In this document: piece by piece, positions 43,583 to 51,321 of the stretch
How the letters are laid out: every line of letters begins with the position of its first letter
Numbering within the stretch: position 1 is the first letter of the stretch
DNA from: Tellurirhabdus rosea
Lineage (GTDB): Bacteria > Bacteroidota > Bacteroidia > Cytophagales > Spirosomataceae
Assembly: GCF_026278345.1 (NCBI RefSeq)
Contig: NZ_CP111085.1
Coordinates: 1,066,001 to 1,130,000, forward strand
Reading direction: 5' to 3'
Length of the DNA: 64,000 nt
Program-made: the position numbers and the translations under genes
Notes under the pieces: generated by a model
Database searches by the model: none
Seen by the model: the letters and a program-made list of their open reading frames with translations, nothing else
What the model was told of the DNA's origin: nothing

Positions 43583-43747
43583 ATGAATCCCGAAAGAGAA
43601 ACAAACGAACAGAACCAGGAAGATTTCAAAGGGCCGGACGGCACCGCTCCCGACAGCGAAACCGATTCCTCCGCCAGCAGCTCCCGCGGCACGCGCCAAA
43701 CCGAAGAACACCTGAACCCGAACGAACCGGCAGAAGGACAGGAGTAG
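43583..43747 (+). CDS. Small hydrophilic protein (54 aa)
   Basis: ATG 43583 to TAG 43745-43747 encodes a 54-residue chain starting MNPERETNEQNQEDFKGPDG and rich in Glu, Asn, Ser, Pro and Thr, ending NEPAEGQE. It is too short for standard length cut-offs, but codon use fits the neighbours and it directly follows the acidic gene by 15 bases. Probably disordered; function unknown. A heptad-armed palindrome begins two bases after the stop. Confidence 0.5.
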   Translation: MNPERETNEQNQEDFKGPDGTAPDSETDSSASSSRGTRQTEEHLNPNEPAEGQE

Positions 43748-43748
43748 G

Positions 43749-43854
43749 AGTTAAAAGTTAAGAGTTATGAGTTAAGAGTTAAAAGTAGGCTCCGCTGAAC
43801 CAGGATTCTGGCAAGCGGAGCCTACTTTTAACTCTTGATTTTTAATTCATAATT
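43749..43854. repeat. Heptad-armed palindrome overlapping the isochorismate synthase stop
   Basis: Left units AGTTAAA, AGTTAAG, AGTTATG, AGTTAAG, AGTTAAA and apex AGTAGGCTCCGCT. The right arm reversed: AATTATG, AATTAAA, AATCAAG, AGTTAAA, AGTAGGCTCCGCT. The right arm covers the last codons (I-M-N-stop) of the minus-strand gene ending at 43842. Confidence 0.85.
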
Positions 43855-45089
43855 CCCAGTAGGGTCTGGCATTTGAGTTCGGTTTCCCGCCATTCCCGGG
43901 CGGGAACGGAGTCTTCGGTGATACCGGCTCCGGCGTAGAGGGTGCCTTTTTTGCCCTCCAGCTTCATACAGCGGAGGTTGACAAACAGATTGGTGTCCGG
44001 GCCGTTGCCGGTGGAAGCGATATTAACCGGGCCGAGATAACCGCTGTATAGTTCACGGTCGTAGCCCTCCTGTTGCAGGATAAAGTCGGTCGCCGTTTCC
44101 TTGGGCATACCGCATACGGCGGAGGTCGGGTGCAGAAGCTGCAGCATCACGGTCGCCAGTTGCGGAAAATTAACATCCTGCGTATTCACCGAAAAATCCG
44201 TGCGCAGGTGCATCAGGTTTCCGGCTACAACCGTCCGCGGGCCTTCTTCGGTATACTCCCGCAGGCGAATTTTCTTGAAGCAACTGATGATGTACCGGCA
44301 CACCAGCGCCTGCTCTTCAATTTCCTTTTCGGTCCACTGGGCATCGCCGGTGCGTTTGGGCTGCCCTTCCGAATCAAAGGCCGACTGTGTGCCCGCCAGC
44401 GCGACCGTCCGGAAAAGACCGGACGCATCCTGGCTGACCAGACGTTCGGGCGTGGCCCCGAGCCAGATCTGCTGGCGATCGGGCAGGTACACGGCCGAAA
44501 CGAAAGCGGTCGGGTAAGCGTGGCAAAGCCGGTCGAAAAGGGTAAGCACGTCCGGAAAGTCGGCAAAATCCACGGTTTTGGTCCGCGAAAGCACCACCTT
44601 GCGCATCTCGCCCCGGCTGATGTGCCGGATGGCCCGTTCGACCATCTTTTCGTACTGCTCCTGGGCCTGCCCGTTCAGCAGCGGTGAAACGTCAAAGGAG
44701 ACCGGCGGCTCCATTTGCCCGTCGCCAATCTCCGCAAGGAAGCGACGCACGGCCGGATGGTCGGACGACTGACGGAAAATTTCCGCCTCAATTTCGCCGT
44801 CTTCGGCAAAGCGCCAGTACAGATCGGCATTCAGAAAAAGCGTATGCTGATTGTCGGGATTGAAAAAAGGGCTCACGGCAAAGCCGGGCGGCAACTCGTC
44901 AAAATCCATTCTTGCCGTTTCGACCCGGCCGGACGTATCGACCAGCAATTCCCGGAACGACTGGTTGGGAAGCCGCCAGAGGGCCGCCGAAAAGCCGGAT
45001 GAACAGGCCGCTTTCCAACGGGACGCCAGACTCCGCAGGGGCGTCCGGCCCGAAATGAGTGACTCTTCTACCGATTGCGTTGTATTCAT
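43842..45089 (-). CDS. menF: Isochorismate synthase
   Basis: A 415-aa chorismate-utilising enzyme that makes isochorismate, the first step of menaquinone synthesis (or a siderophore route). Seen: KVVLSRTKTVDF, PDRQQIWLGATPERLVSQD, LAGTQSAFDSEG, TEKEIEEQALVCRYI, LMHLRTDFSV, LHPTSAVCGMPKETATDFILQQEGYDRELYSGYLGPV in pattern, and the C-terminal LRCMKLEGKKGTLYAGAGITEDS. These match MenF/EntC. No other men gene is adjacent. The ATG at 45089 (MNTTQSVEES) is used; the extra 38 residues of the longer frame cross the hsp20 terminator region and look non-coding. Confidence 0.92.
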   Translation of the reverse strand: MNTTQSVEESLISGRTPLRSLASRWKAACSSGFSAALWRLPNQSFRELLVDTSGRVETARMDFDELPPGFAVSPFFNPDNQHTLFLNADLYWRFAEDGEIEAEIFRQSSDHPAVRRFLAEIGDGQMEPPVSFDVSPLLNGQAQEQYEKMVERAIRHISRGEMRKVVLSRTKTVDFADFPDVLTLFDRLCHAYPTAFVSAVYLPDRQQIWLGATPERLVSQDASGLFRTVALAGTQSAFDSEGQPKRTGDAQWTEKEIEEQALVCRYIISCFKKIRLREYTEEGPRTVVAGNLMHLRTDFSVNTQDVNFPQLATVMLQLLHPTSAVCGMPKETATDFILQQEGYDRELYSGYLGPVNIASTGNGPDTNLFVNLRCMKLEGKKGTLYAGAGITEDSVPAREWRETELKCQTLLGIMN

Positions 45090-45198
45090 ACAGTGGGAAA
45101 ATCCGTACAGCAAAGTAACGAAATGTGCATCCGCTTTGTCCCGAAATTTTCCAACTTTTCTCAGATTCCAGGTGCAGGTCAATCCGGCAATCGAATAA

Positions 45199-45231
45199 AA
45201 CAAAAACGGAAGCCTCGCGCGAGGCTTCCGT
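45199..45231 (-). terminator. Intrinsic terminator of the sigma-Hsp20 operon
   Basis: A 13-bp perfect stem (45206-45218 and 45219-45231, ACGGAAGCCTCGC with its complement) is followed on the minus strand by TTTTTGTTTTATT. It sits just after the hsp20 stop (45238). Confidence 0.85.
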
Positions 45232-45237
45232 ATCGGG

Positions 45238-45672
45238 TCAGGCGATCGTTATTTGCTGCGGTGGTTCGTTGGCCGCCGGAGACTTGGGCAGGGTCACGTG
45301 CAGAATGCCGTCCTGATAGGTGGCAGTTATGCCGGCGGAGTCTACTTTGCCGTTGAGGAAAAAGCTTCGCTCGAACGGCGCCTTGGCAAATTCGCGCTGC
45401 CGCCAGTTCCGGGGCGGTTCGGCTTCGTTTTCAACCGGCTGAAACGAAATAGTCAGCACATCGTCCTGAACCGAAATCCCGAAAGCCTCTTTTGCCCGGC
45501 CCGGAGCCGCCACATACACGTCAAAGGTGTCTGGTGTTTCCTCAATATTCACCGGAACCTGAAACGGGCGTCTGCCATAATGATTACCGAAATTTCGATA
45601 ATACCCGAAATGGCGGTCCCGCATACGGCCCCCGCCACAGCCGGGACCATAACTTACTGTTTTTGAATGCAT
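45238..45672 (-). CDS. Small heat-shock protein, Hsp20/alpha-crystallin family
   Basis: A 144-aa holdase chaperone. After a Gly/Arg-rich N-terminus, the alpha-crystallin domain runs from ~45: VPVNIEETPDTFDVYVAAPGRAKEAFGISVQDDVLTISFQP, NWRQREFAKAPFERSFFLNGKVDSAGITATYQDGILHVTLPK in pattern. The C-terminal ITI tripeptide is the IxI oligomerisation motif. The ATG at 45672 is chosen because the upstream frame is written by repeat sequence. It ends the ECF sigma operon, which suggests a response to envelope or protein-folding stress. Confidence 0.93.
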   Translation of the reverse strand: MHSKTVSYGPGCGGGRMRDRHFGYYRNFGNHYGRRPFQVPVNIEETPDTFDVYVAAPGRAKEAFGISVQDDVLTISFQPVENEAEPPRNWRQREFAKAPFERSFFLNGKVDSAGITATYQDGILHVTLPKSPAANEPPQQITIA

Positions 45673-45681
45673 AAGACTTTG

Positions 45682-45870
45682 AATTATTGATTGATTGAAT
45701 TTTGAATGGTTGAATTTTGAATGATTGATAGGTTGATGGTGGAAATGAGTGATAGGGGAATTGATAGGCAACTGACTAAATCTGGGGAACGGCATTTTGC
45801 GCTTAGGCAACCTATCATTCATTCGACCAATCAATCCATTCAACCTATCAATCATTCAAAATTCAATCAT
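45682..45870. repeat. Long heptad-type palindrome between hsp20 and the small membrane-protein gene
   Basis: Left units GATTGAA, TTTTGAA, TGGTTGA, ATTTTGA, ATGATTG, ATAGGTTGATGG. The right arm reversed shares GATTGAATTTTGAATG and ATTGATAGGTTGA. It spans about 190 bp and overlaps the last codons (N-D-stop) of the gene ending at 45863. Confidence 0.75.
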
Positions 45871-46204
45871 TCCTTTTCCAGCCGCAGCGGGCGGCGAACC
45901 GGGCTTGTTGTTCCGGCGTCAGGTTTTCCCACCGGGTCCGCATGGCTTCTCCCGGATCGGCATACGCAAATCGTCGGCTCCAAAAACGGCCTCTGAATCC
46001 CGATCGGCCGTAACCCGGTCGGCCGTAGCCGCCCAGCAGCAGACGGCCCAGAATCAGCAGGGCAGCGGCCTGCCAAAAGGTGACGGTTCCTACGCTGAAG
46101 AGGGCGGGCATCAGCCAGTTCCAGAGGCCCATCACGGCCAGACTGCCGAGCGAAAGAAAAGCGATGGGAATGAGGAAAAACAAAAATCGAAAGCGGCGTC
46201 TCAT
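45863..46204 (-). CDS. Small membrane protein C of the sigma operon (paralog family)
   Basis: A 113-aa protein. A first TM (~8-30) ends in MGLWNWLMPALF. A second hydrophobic segment (FWQAAALLILGRLLLGGYG) precedes an Arg/Gly/Phe-rich stretch. The C-terminus RTRWENLTPEQQARFAARC resembles the LTPEQ motif of CpxP/Spy-type sensors. It is clearly related to the genes at 46256 and 46777 by the shared LWN-x-L/V-x-P and LL-x-L-x-R/K-x-L-x-GG blocks. The function is unknown; an envelope-stress or anti-sigma role is inferred from the operon. Confidence 0.72.
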   Translation of the reverse strand: MRRRFRFLFFLIPIAFLSLGSLAVMGLWNWLMPALFSVGTVTFWQAAALLILGRLLLGGYGRPGYGRSGFRGRFWSRRFAYADPGEAMRTRWENLTPEQQARFAARCGWKRND

Positions 46205-46255
46205 GGTGTTTTCTGTGTTTGACTGGTTATTGATTGACGGTTTTTGAAAGTGCGT

Positions 46256-46594
46256 TTAGATGGCCGCCTGAACGGTCGTTTTCTTCTCGGATTCGGGAGG
46301 GGCGAAGGGAGCAAACGGGCTGCGTTTGCGCCAGTGGTCGGTGGAGTCATTCCACATCCGGTTCGGGTAAGGTCCGGGGCCGTAGAACCGACCCGCGAAT
46401 CCGGGGCCTCCGAAGCCCGGCCGCCCGAAGCCGCCGAACAGCAGTTTGCTCAGAACCACCAGCCCCAGGGCGTGTCTGAATTGGATCACCGGCCCTTTGA
46501 ACAGCGCGGGAACCAGCCAGTTCCAGAGGCGCATCACGACGAAGGTGAGCAGCAGAAAGACGGCAATGCCGCCAAGAATCCAAAAAATAATCAT
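46256..46594 (-). CDS. Small membrane protein B of the sigma operon (paralog family)
   Basis: A 112-aa protein. TM1 ~2-24, then MRLWNWLVPALFKGPVIQFRHALGLVVLSKLLFGGFGRPGF: the same core as its two paralogs. A Pro/Gly/Tyr-rich stretch and a polar tail ending KKTTVQAAI follow. It lies between paralogs C and A on the minus strand. A terminator after gene A may separate it from the sigma gene, so it may have its own promoter in 46595-46755, where none is obvious. Confidence 0.7.
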   Translation of the reverse strand: MIIFWILGGIAVFLLLTFVVMRLWNWLVPALFKGPVIQFRHALGLVVLSKLLFGGFGRPGFGGPGFAGRFYGPGPYPNRMWNDSTDHWRKRSPFAPFAPPESEKKTTVQAAI

Positions 46595-46749
46595 GGCTTT
46601 TGTGTTTAGTATTTATTGCTTGGTTAAACATGATTCCTGTAAATCGGCCTCCGCTTTTTTGCGGATAACCGACTTACAGAGGGGCAGACGGATGAGCGGG
46701 CGAAATACTTTAAGCCGAATCGATTTTTTTTCAACTTATTTTTCGCAAA

Positions 46750-46777
46750 AAGAAAAAGCCACTGAAAATCAGTGGCT
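46750..46777 (-). terminator. Terminator after sigma-operon gene A
   Basis: AGCCACTGA (46757-46765) pairs with TCAGTGGCT (46769-46777) around AAA. On the minus strand it is followed by TTTTCTTTTT. It overlaps the stop of gene A by one base, so part of the sigma transcripts should end here and genes B, C and hsp20 be expressed less or separately. Confidence 0.8.
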
Positions 46778-47106
46778 CAGGGCTTGGTATCGGTCGCATC
46801 CGGCGGCGACGCGCAGCGCTTTTTCCATTCCTCCCGAAAGCGCGCCCGCTCGTCGGGGTTCATCTTCATCCATTTCTGGCGCATCTCCGGATCGGCAAAA
46901 GGCGGCTTCCGTCCCCGGGGCGGCCCGCCCCGAAATCCGCCGAACAGAATCCGCGCCAGCACCAGCAGTCCGAGCGCCTGCCCGTAATTGAGGGCCTTCA
47001 CGCCCAGCACTTCCGGCAGGACCGCGTTCCAGAGCAGCATGACGGCCCCGCCCAGAGCCAGGAGGGCCGCCGCCCCAATCAGCAGAAAAAAAGAAAATCG
47101 TTTCAT
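46777..47106 (-). CDS. Small membrane protein A of the sigma operon (paralog family)
   Basis: A 109-aa protein starting 14 bases after the sigma-factor stop, so probably co-translated with it. TM1 ~5-25; MLLWNAVLPEVLGVKALNYGQALGLLVLARILFGGFRGG is the family core. The C-terminal EMRQKWMKMNPDERARFREEWKKRC resembles the short Lys/Arg/Glu helix of heavy-metal or CpxP-type sensors. It has no zinc-binding anti-sigma motif, but its position next to an ECF sigma gene makes a regulatory partner plausible. Confidence 0.74.
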   Translation of the reverse strand: MKRFSFFLLIGAAALLALGGAVMLLWNAVLPEVLGVKALNYGQALGLLVLARILFGGFRGGPPRGRKPPFADPEMRQKWMKMNPDERARFREEWKKRCASPPDATDTKP

Positions 47107-47120
47107 GTGTGACGGTCGGT

Positions 47121-47762
47121 TCAGTAATTCATAAAATCCCGGTAGAGCGCATCCAGCCGTTTTCGCAGGGCCTGTACCGCGTATCGTTTTCGGGAGATGA
47201 GGGTTTTCGGATTCTCGCCGGTTCGGTCGGCAATTTCCTGAAAGGTCTGGTCCTCCAGTTCGTTCCAGATAAAAACGTCGCGCTGTTCGGGCGGCAGTTC
47301 GTTCAGGGCGGTCATCAGTTCCTGCCAGAACGCCTCGCGCACAAACTCCGTCTCGGGCGTGGCGTCTTCGGAGAGCAGGATGTCCTTGAAATTCAGTTCG
47401 CCTTCGTCGTCCTCGTAAGCGAGGTCTTCGAGCGACTCGGTGGTCTGTTTGCGGTACCGGTCGGTGATTTTGTTGCGGGCCACCCGGAACAGCCAGGCTC
47501 CCATCTGCTCAATCTGCTCCAGATCGACCACGCTGCTGAGCTGAAACCAGACGTCCTGCAAGATGTCCTCGGCGTCCTCTTCGCTCCTGACCCGGTTGCG
47601 GATGAAGCCAAAAAGCCGCTTGCCGTATTCGTTCACCGTCTGAATCAGCCCCGACCGCGACCGGCCCGAAGCCGCCCCGCTCCGCTCCGGCACGCCTCCG
47701 CCCGGCTGACCGGCTTTGCCAGGATCAGGATCGGAAACCGGGGTTTGTCGGAGTTCGGTCAC
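47121..47762 (-). CDS. ECF-family RNA polymerase sigma factor
   Basis: A 213-aa sigma-70 type factor. Region 2 spans ~45-110 (FGFIRNRVRSEEDAEDILQDVWFQLSS, MGAWLFRVARNKITDRYRK) and region 4 ~150-205 (ALNELPPEQRDVFIWNELEDQTFQEIADRTGENPKTLISRKRYAVQALRKRLD in pattern). A ~30-residue acidic linker separates them and a Gly/Pro/Ser-rich extension of ~35 residues precedes region 2. Start is the GTG at 47762; no ATG precedes region 2. It heads the minus-strand operon of small membrane proteins and Hsp20. No classical anti-sigma gene is next to it. Confidence 0.9.
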   Translation of the reverse strand: MTELRQTPVSDPDPGKAGQPGGGVPERSGAASGRSRSGLIQTVNEYGKRLFGFIRNRVRSEEDAEDILQDVWFQLSSVVDLEQIEQMGAWLFRVARNKITDRYRKQTTESLEDLAYEDDEGELNFKDILLSEDATPETEFVREAFWQELMTALNELPPEQRDVFIWNELEDQTFQEIADRTGENPKTLISRKRYAVQALRKRLDALYRDFMNY

Positions 47763-47886
47763 GTCAGCAGTTCGTTTTCGGGAGCAAGCAACTCTTTTTG
47801 GACAACATTCACAACTGCTTCGGGTCCGGCGGACAAGCCATCCGCCGCCGGTGGCCGTAAAAGCAGAAAAGTCGGGAGCAATCTCC

Positions 47887-47894
47887 TATTTTTG
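47887..47894 (+). promoter_or_regulatory. Minus-7 box of the RNase HI gene
   Basis: TATTTTTG, 23 bases before the ATG at 47917; it supports that start against the longer frame reaching to 47716, which overlaps the sigma gene. Confidence 0.6.
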
Positions 47895-47916
47895 CCAAAA
47901 ATTCCGATTCCTCTTT

Positions 47917-48546
47917 ATGGCGAAGTCGCCGAAATATTATACCGTCTGGAAAGGCCACCAGCCCGGCGTTTACGATTCGTGGGCCGAATGCCAGCAGCAG
48001 ATTCAGGGCTATGCCGGGGCGCTGTACAAGTCGTTTGATTCGAAGGCGGCGGCCGTCAAAGCCTTCCGGGAAAAGCCTCATTTGCACATCGGCGCCACCC
48101 AGAAACCGGCTCCGCAGGGCAAACTCGGCTTTGTGGGCAAGCCCGATACCGACAGCGTCTCGGTCGATGCCGCCTGGAACACCGCCTCCGGCGACATGGA
48201 ATACCAGGGCGTGTACACGGGCAACAAACAACTGCTGTTTCACCAGGGCCCGTTTCCCGACGGCACCAACAACATCGGCGAATTTCTGGCCATTGTCCAC
48301 GCGCTGGCCTGGCTGAAGCAGCGCGGCAGCACCATGCCCATCTACTCGGACTCCCGCACGGCCATCGGCTGGGTTCAGAAGAAAAAAGCGAATACTAAAC
48401 TGGAGGAAACGCCCCGCAATGCCGAGCTCTTCAAACTGCTCGAACGCGCGGAAACCTGGCTCCAGAGCAACACCTACCCGAACCGCATCCTGAAGTGGGA
48501 AACCGAGCACTGGGGCGAAAATCCCGCCGACTTCGGCCGAAAGTAG
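47917..48546 (+). CDS. rnhA: Ribonuclease HI with N-terminal viroplasmin (HBD) domain
   Basis: A 209-aa enzyme degrading RNA in RNA-DNA hybrids. The N-terminal ~45 residues (KYYTVWKGHQPGVYDSWAECQQQIQGYAGALYKSF) are the caulimovirus viroplasmin/hybrid-binding domain typical of eukaryotic-type RNase H1 and of many Bacteroidota. The catalytic domain has the acidic set: Asp in SVDAAWNT, Glu in NNIGEFLAIVHAL, Asp in IYSDSRTAIGWV and the final Asp in HWGENPADFGRK. The usual TDGS start of the domain is replaced by VDAAWNT. It is a single-gene unit with its own promoter, and a heptad-type palindrome follows. Confidence 0.93.
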   Translation: MAKSPKYYTVWKGHQPGVYDSWAECQQQIQGYAGALYKSFDSKAAAVKAFREKPHLHIGATQKPAPQGKLGFVGKPDTDSVSVDAAWNTASGDMEYQGVYTGNKQLLFHQGPFPDGTNNIGEFLAIVHALAWLKQRGSTMPIYSDSRTAIGWVQKKKANTKLEETPRNAELFKLLERAETWLQSNTYPNRILKWETEHWGENPADFGRK

Positions 48547-48566
48547 CCCGGCGGAACGAACTTACA

Positions 48567-48644
48567 AGTTAAGGGTGTAATAGTAAGGTCCGCTGGTCGA
48601 GGGGCAGCACTTACTTTTAACTCTTAACTATTAACTCTTAACTA
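48567..48644. repeat. Heptad-armed palindrome with a degenerate left arm
   Basis: The right arm reversed reads AGTTAAG, AGTTAAT, AGTTAAG, AGTTAAA, AGTAAGTGCTG. The left arm keeps AGTTAAG, GGTGTAA, TAGTAAGGTCCGCTGG. The left arm seems to have lost units. It lies between rnhA and the tRNA methyltransferase. Confidence 0.65.
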
Positions 48645-48654
48645 AAATTAGGTT

Positions 48655-49350
48655 TTGTTTCGTTTCAAGCAATTCACCATCCGGCAGGAGCGGGCGGCGA
48701 TGAAAGTCTGCACGGATGCCTGTACGCTCGGCGCCTACGCGGACGTCGCGGGGCAGCGCGTGCTGGACATCGGCACGGGCACGGGTCTGCTGGCGCTGAT
48801 GGCCGCCCAGCGCAACCCGCAGGCGGTCGTCGATGCCGTGGAAGTGGACGAAGCGGCGTTCGGGCAGGCGCTCGAAAACGTGGCGGCCAGTCCGTTTGCC
48901 GACCGGGTGCGTGTCCACCACGGCCGGATTCAGGCGTACGACTCGGCGGCTCCTTACGACCGCATCCTTACCAATCCGCCGTTTTACACGGCCCACCTCC
49001 GCTCCCCGGACCGTCAGGTAGCCCGGGCACTGCACAACGACGAGCTTCCGTTTTCGGAACTGCTGGAGGCGGCAGGGCGCCTGCTGAAGCCGGACGGGCA
49101 GCTCTGGGTCCTGCTGCCGCCGTTTGAGATGGAACGGCTGGTAGCCGAAGCGGCCGGACGGGGTCTGTCCATCTTTCGGGAACTACGGCTCCGGCATCAC
49201 GCCCAGAAACCGGTTTTTCGGCACATCTGCGGCTTTTCCTTTGCGAACCTACCTGCCGCAACCGAAGAACTGGCAATTTATGAAACCGATAACCGTACCT
49301 ATACCGAACCTTTTCGTCGTTTATTAGGTGCGTATTATCTGATATTCTGA
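48655..49350 (+). CDS. tRNA1(Val) (adenine-37-N6)-methyltransferase (TrmN6/YfiC-like)
   Basis: A 231-aa class I SAM-dependent methyltransferase. It starts FRFKQFTIRQERAAMKVCTDACTLGAYA, the YfiC N-terminus. The SAM motif VLDIGTGTGLLALMAAQ and the catalytic NPPF in ILTNPPFYTAHLRSP follow. The start appears to be TTG at 48655, because the conserved FRFKQF lies before the first ATG (48700) and no ATG precedes it. It is one base-pair away from losing its N-terminus if the ATG were used. Transcribed with the following GT2 gene across a 25-bp gap. Confidence 0.87.
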   Translation: MFRFKQFTIRQERAAMKVCTDACTLGAYADVAGQRVLDIGTGTGLLALMAAQRNPQAVVDAVEVDEAAFGQALENVAASPFADRVRVHHGRIQAYDSAAPYDRILTNPPFYTAHLRSPDRQVARALHNDELPFSELLEAAGRLLKPDGQLWVLLPPFEMERLVAEAAGRGLSIFRELRLRHHAQKPVFRHICGFSFANLPAATEELAIYETDNRTYTEPFRRLLGAYYLIF

Positions 49351-49375
49351 AATACTTCCGAACTTTGCGGTGAAT

Positions 49376-50362
49376 ATGACCGACACTCTGCAACTTTCCA
49401 TAATTATCCCCCTGCTGAACGAAGATGAGTCGCTGCCCGAACTTCACGACTGGATTGTTCGCGTGGTGACCGAAAACCGGTTTTCGTACGAAATCCTGTT
49501 TATCGACGACGGCAGTACGGACAATTCCTGGGAGGTGATTACGCAGTTGGCCGAGCGGAATCCGCAGGTGCGCGGGATCCGGTTCAACCGGAATAATGGC
49601 AAAACGGCCGCCCTGCAAACGGGCTTTCAGGCCTGCCGGGGTAAGGTCGTCATCACGATGGACGCCGATCTGCAGGACAGCCCGGACGAAATTCCGGAAT
49701 TGTACCGGCTGATTGTGGAGGAAAAATACGACCTCGTTTCGGGCTGGAAGCAGAAACGCTACGACCCGCCCAGCAAAACGCTGCCCACCAAGCTTTTCAA
49801 TGCCGCGACCCGCTGGATTTCCGGCGTTCACCTGCACGACTTCAACTGCGGCCTGAAGTCCTATCGGCAGCGGGTGGTCAAAAGTCTGACGCTTTACGGC
49901 GAAATGCACCGCTACATTCCGGTCGTGGCCAACTGGAACGGCTTCCGGAAAATCGGCGAAAAAGCCGTGCAGCACCAGGCCCGCAAGTACGGCACGACCA
50001 AGTTTGGACTCGAACGGTTTATCAACGGCTTCCTCGATCTGCTCGTGATTACGTTCGTGCATAAGTTTGGCAAGCGTCCCATGCATTTTTTCGGTAGCTT
50101 TGGTACGCTTTCCTTTTTCGTCGGTTCGCTGATTACCGTTTTCCTGATTGGCGAAAAAATTTACAACATTGCCAACCGGCTCAAATACCGAAACGTGACG
50201 GATAATCCGCTGTTTTTTCTCGCTTTAGTCGCGATAATTCTTGGCGTTCAGTTATTTTTGGCGGGCTTTTTGGGAGAGTTGCTAATCAGGCAGTCGTCTG
50301 GTAATAAGACGAACGATTTATTGATTGCCGAAAAAATCGGCTTCGAAGGGCTTAATGTATAA
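49376..50362 (+). CDS. Polyprenyl-phosphate glycosyltransferase, GT2 family (two C-terminal TMs)
   Basis: A 328-aa enzyme of the same class as the one at 9581: LSIIIPLLNEDESLPELHDWI, LFIDDGSTDNSWE, FNRNNGKTAALQTGFQACRGKVVITMDADLQDSPDEIPEL (DxD as DAD), PTKLFNAATRWISGV and a C-terminal membrane pair (FFGSFGTLSFFVGSLITVFLIG, LFFLALVAIILGVQLFLAGFLGELLI). It should load a sugar onto undecaprenyl phosphate. The ATG at 49376 is preferred to the GTG two codons before it. The stop is followed at once by a heptad-type palindrome. Confidence 0.9.
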   Translation: MTDTLQLSIIIPLLNEDESLPELHDWIVRVVTENRFSYEILFIDDGSTDNSWEVITQLAERNPQVRGIRFNRNNGKTAALQTGFQACRGKVVITMDADLQDSPDEIPELYRLIVEEKYDLVSGWKQKRYDPPSKTLPTKLFNAATRWISGVHLHDFNCGLKSYRQRVVKSLTLYGEMHRYIPVVANWNGFRKIGEKAVQHQARKYGTTKFGLERFINGFLDLLVITFVHKFGKRPMHFFGSFGTLSFFVGSLITVFLIGEKIYNIANRLKYRNVTDNPLFFLALVAIILGVQLFLAGFLGELLIRQSSGNKTNDLLIAEKIGFEGLNV

Positions 50363-50442
50363 TGACTGATTGATTGAATGACCGAATGATTGAATGGCGC
50401 TCCGCAGATCAGTCACTCAGTCATTCAATCATTCAGTCAATT
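50363..50442. repeat. Heptad-type palindrome after the GT2 stop
   Basis: Left units TGACTGA, TTGATTG, AATGACC, GAATGAT, TGAATGG lead to GCGCTCCGC. The right arm reversed has TGACTGA, ATGATTG, AATGACT, GAGTGAC. It starts directly at the base after the stop codon. Confidence 0.78.
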
Positions 50443-50452
50443 CTAATTGGTT

Positions 50453-51082
50453 ATGAATCAACAATTTAAAGCACATCCCTGGCATGGGATTCCCATTGGC
50501 GAAAACGCACCGGATCTGGTGACCGCCTTTATTGAAATTGTACCGACGGATACGGTAAAATACGAAGTGGACAAGGAGACAGGCTACCTGAAAATCGACC
50601 GCCCCCAGAAGTATTCCAACATCGTTCCGGCTCTTTACGGCTTTGTTCCGCAGACGTACTGCGATGAAGAAGTGGCCTCGCTGGCCCGCGAACGGTCTGG
50701 CCGTGAGATTGAAAAAGGCGATGGTGACCCGCTGGACATCTGCGTCCTGAGCGAACACGCCATCACGCACGGAAACATCATCCTGCAGGCCATCCCCATC
50801 GGGGGATTCCGCCTGCTCGACAAAGGAGAAGCCGACGACAAAATCATCGCCGTCCTGAAAGGCGACGCCATGTACTCGGTTTACCGCGACCTGAAAGAAC
50901 TGCCGAAGTCGGTGGTGATGCGTCTGCAGCACTACTTCCTGACGTACAAAAACCTGCCCGGCGAACCCATGACCTGCGAAATCACGAACGTATACGGCCG
51001 CGAGGAGGCCCACGAAGTGATCCGCCGCTCGGTGGAAGACTACTGGCATCTGGTACGCGCCCAGGCGACGATGAGTTTGTAA
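50453..51082 (+). CDS. ppa: Inorganic pyrophosphatase (family I)
   Basis: A 209-aa soluble enzyme hydrolysing pyrophosphate to two phosphates. The family I signature is in EKGDGDPLDICVLSE (DGDPLD, metal-binding Asp residues). EIVPTDTVKYEVDKETGYLKIDR, YGFVPQTYCDEE, GNIILQAIPIGGFRLLDKGEADDKIIAVLKGD and LKELPKSVVMRLQHYFLTYKNLPG in pattern follow in the canonical order. Length is slightly above the usual ~175-180. The ATG at 50453 gives MNQQFKAHPWHGI. It is separated from SppA by a palindrome and a terminator. Confidence 0.96.
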   Translation: MNQQFKAHPWHGIPIGENAPDLVTAFIEIVPTDTVKYEVDKETGYLKIDRPQKYSNIVPALYGFVPQTYCDEEVASLARERSGREIEKGDGDPLDICVLSEHAITHGNIILQAIPIGGFRLLDKGEADDKIIAVLKGDAMYSVYRDLKELPKSVVMRLQHYFLTYKNLPGEPMTCEITNVYGREEAHEVIRRSVEDYWHLVRAQATMSL

Positions 51083-51210
51083 AAAAAGTTGTAAGTTGTA
51101 AGTCAGAAAGTCGTAAGCGGTCCGCCGCTGCGGTGGCTCCGCCGTTTCCTAACCTGGCGGAGCCACCGCAGCGGCGGACCACTTACGACTTTCTGACTTA
51201 CCGACTTTTT
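51083..51210. repeat. Direct-repeat palindrome with long GC core
   Basis: Left arm units AAAAAGT, TGTAAGT, TGTAAGT, CAGAAAG, TCGTAAG lead into a GC core GGTCCGCCGCTGCGGTGG followed by CTCCGCC. The core and the arm are then repeated as complement. It starts right after the ppa stop. The core matches the one at 23467-23600 except for a two-base deletion and one substitution. Confidence 0.85.
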
Positions 51211-51251
51211 CACCTTTCATCCGCCTTCAACTTTCTTTCGACATTTTTTTT

Positions 51252-51282
51252 AGGGACTGGAATAGTCCCTTTTTTATTTTTG
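51252..51282 (+). terminator. Intrinsic terminator upstream of sppA
   Basis: AGGGACT (51252-51258) pairs with AGTCCCT (51264-51270) around GGAAT and is followed by TTTTTATTTTTG. It terminates ppa readthrough; the T-tract also overlaps the sppA minus-7 box. Confidence 0.85.
51275..51282 (+). promoter_or_regulatory. Minus-7 box of sppA
   Basis: TATTTTTG lies within the T-tract of the preceding terminator, 39 bases before the sppA ATG at 51322. Confidence 0.5.
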
Positions 51283-51321
51283 TTCTTTGTGTAACCTAAG
51301 CAATAGAAACGGAAACAATAA

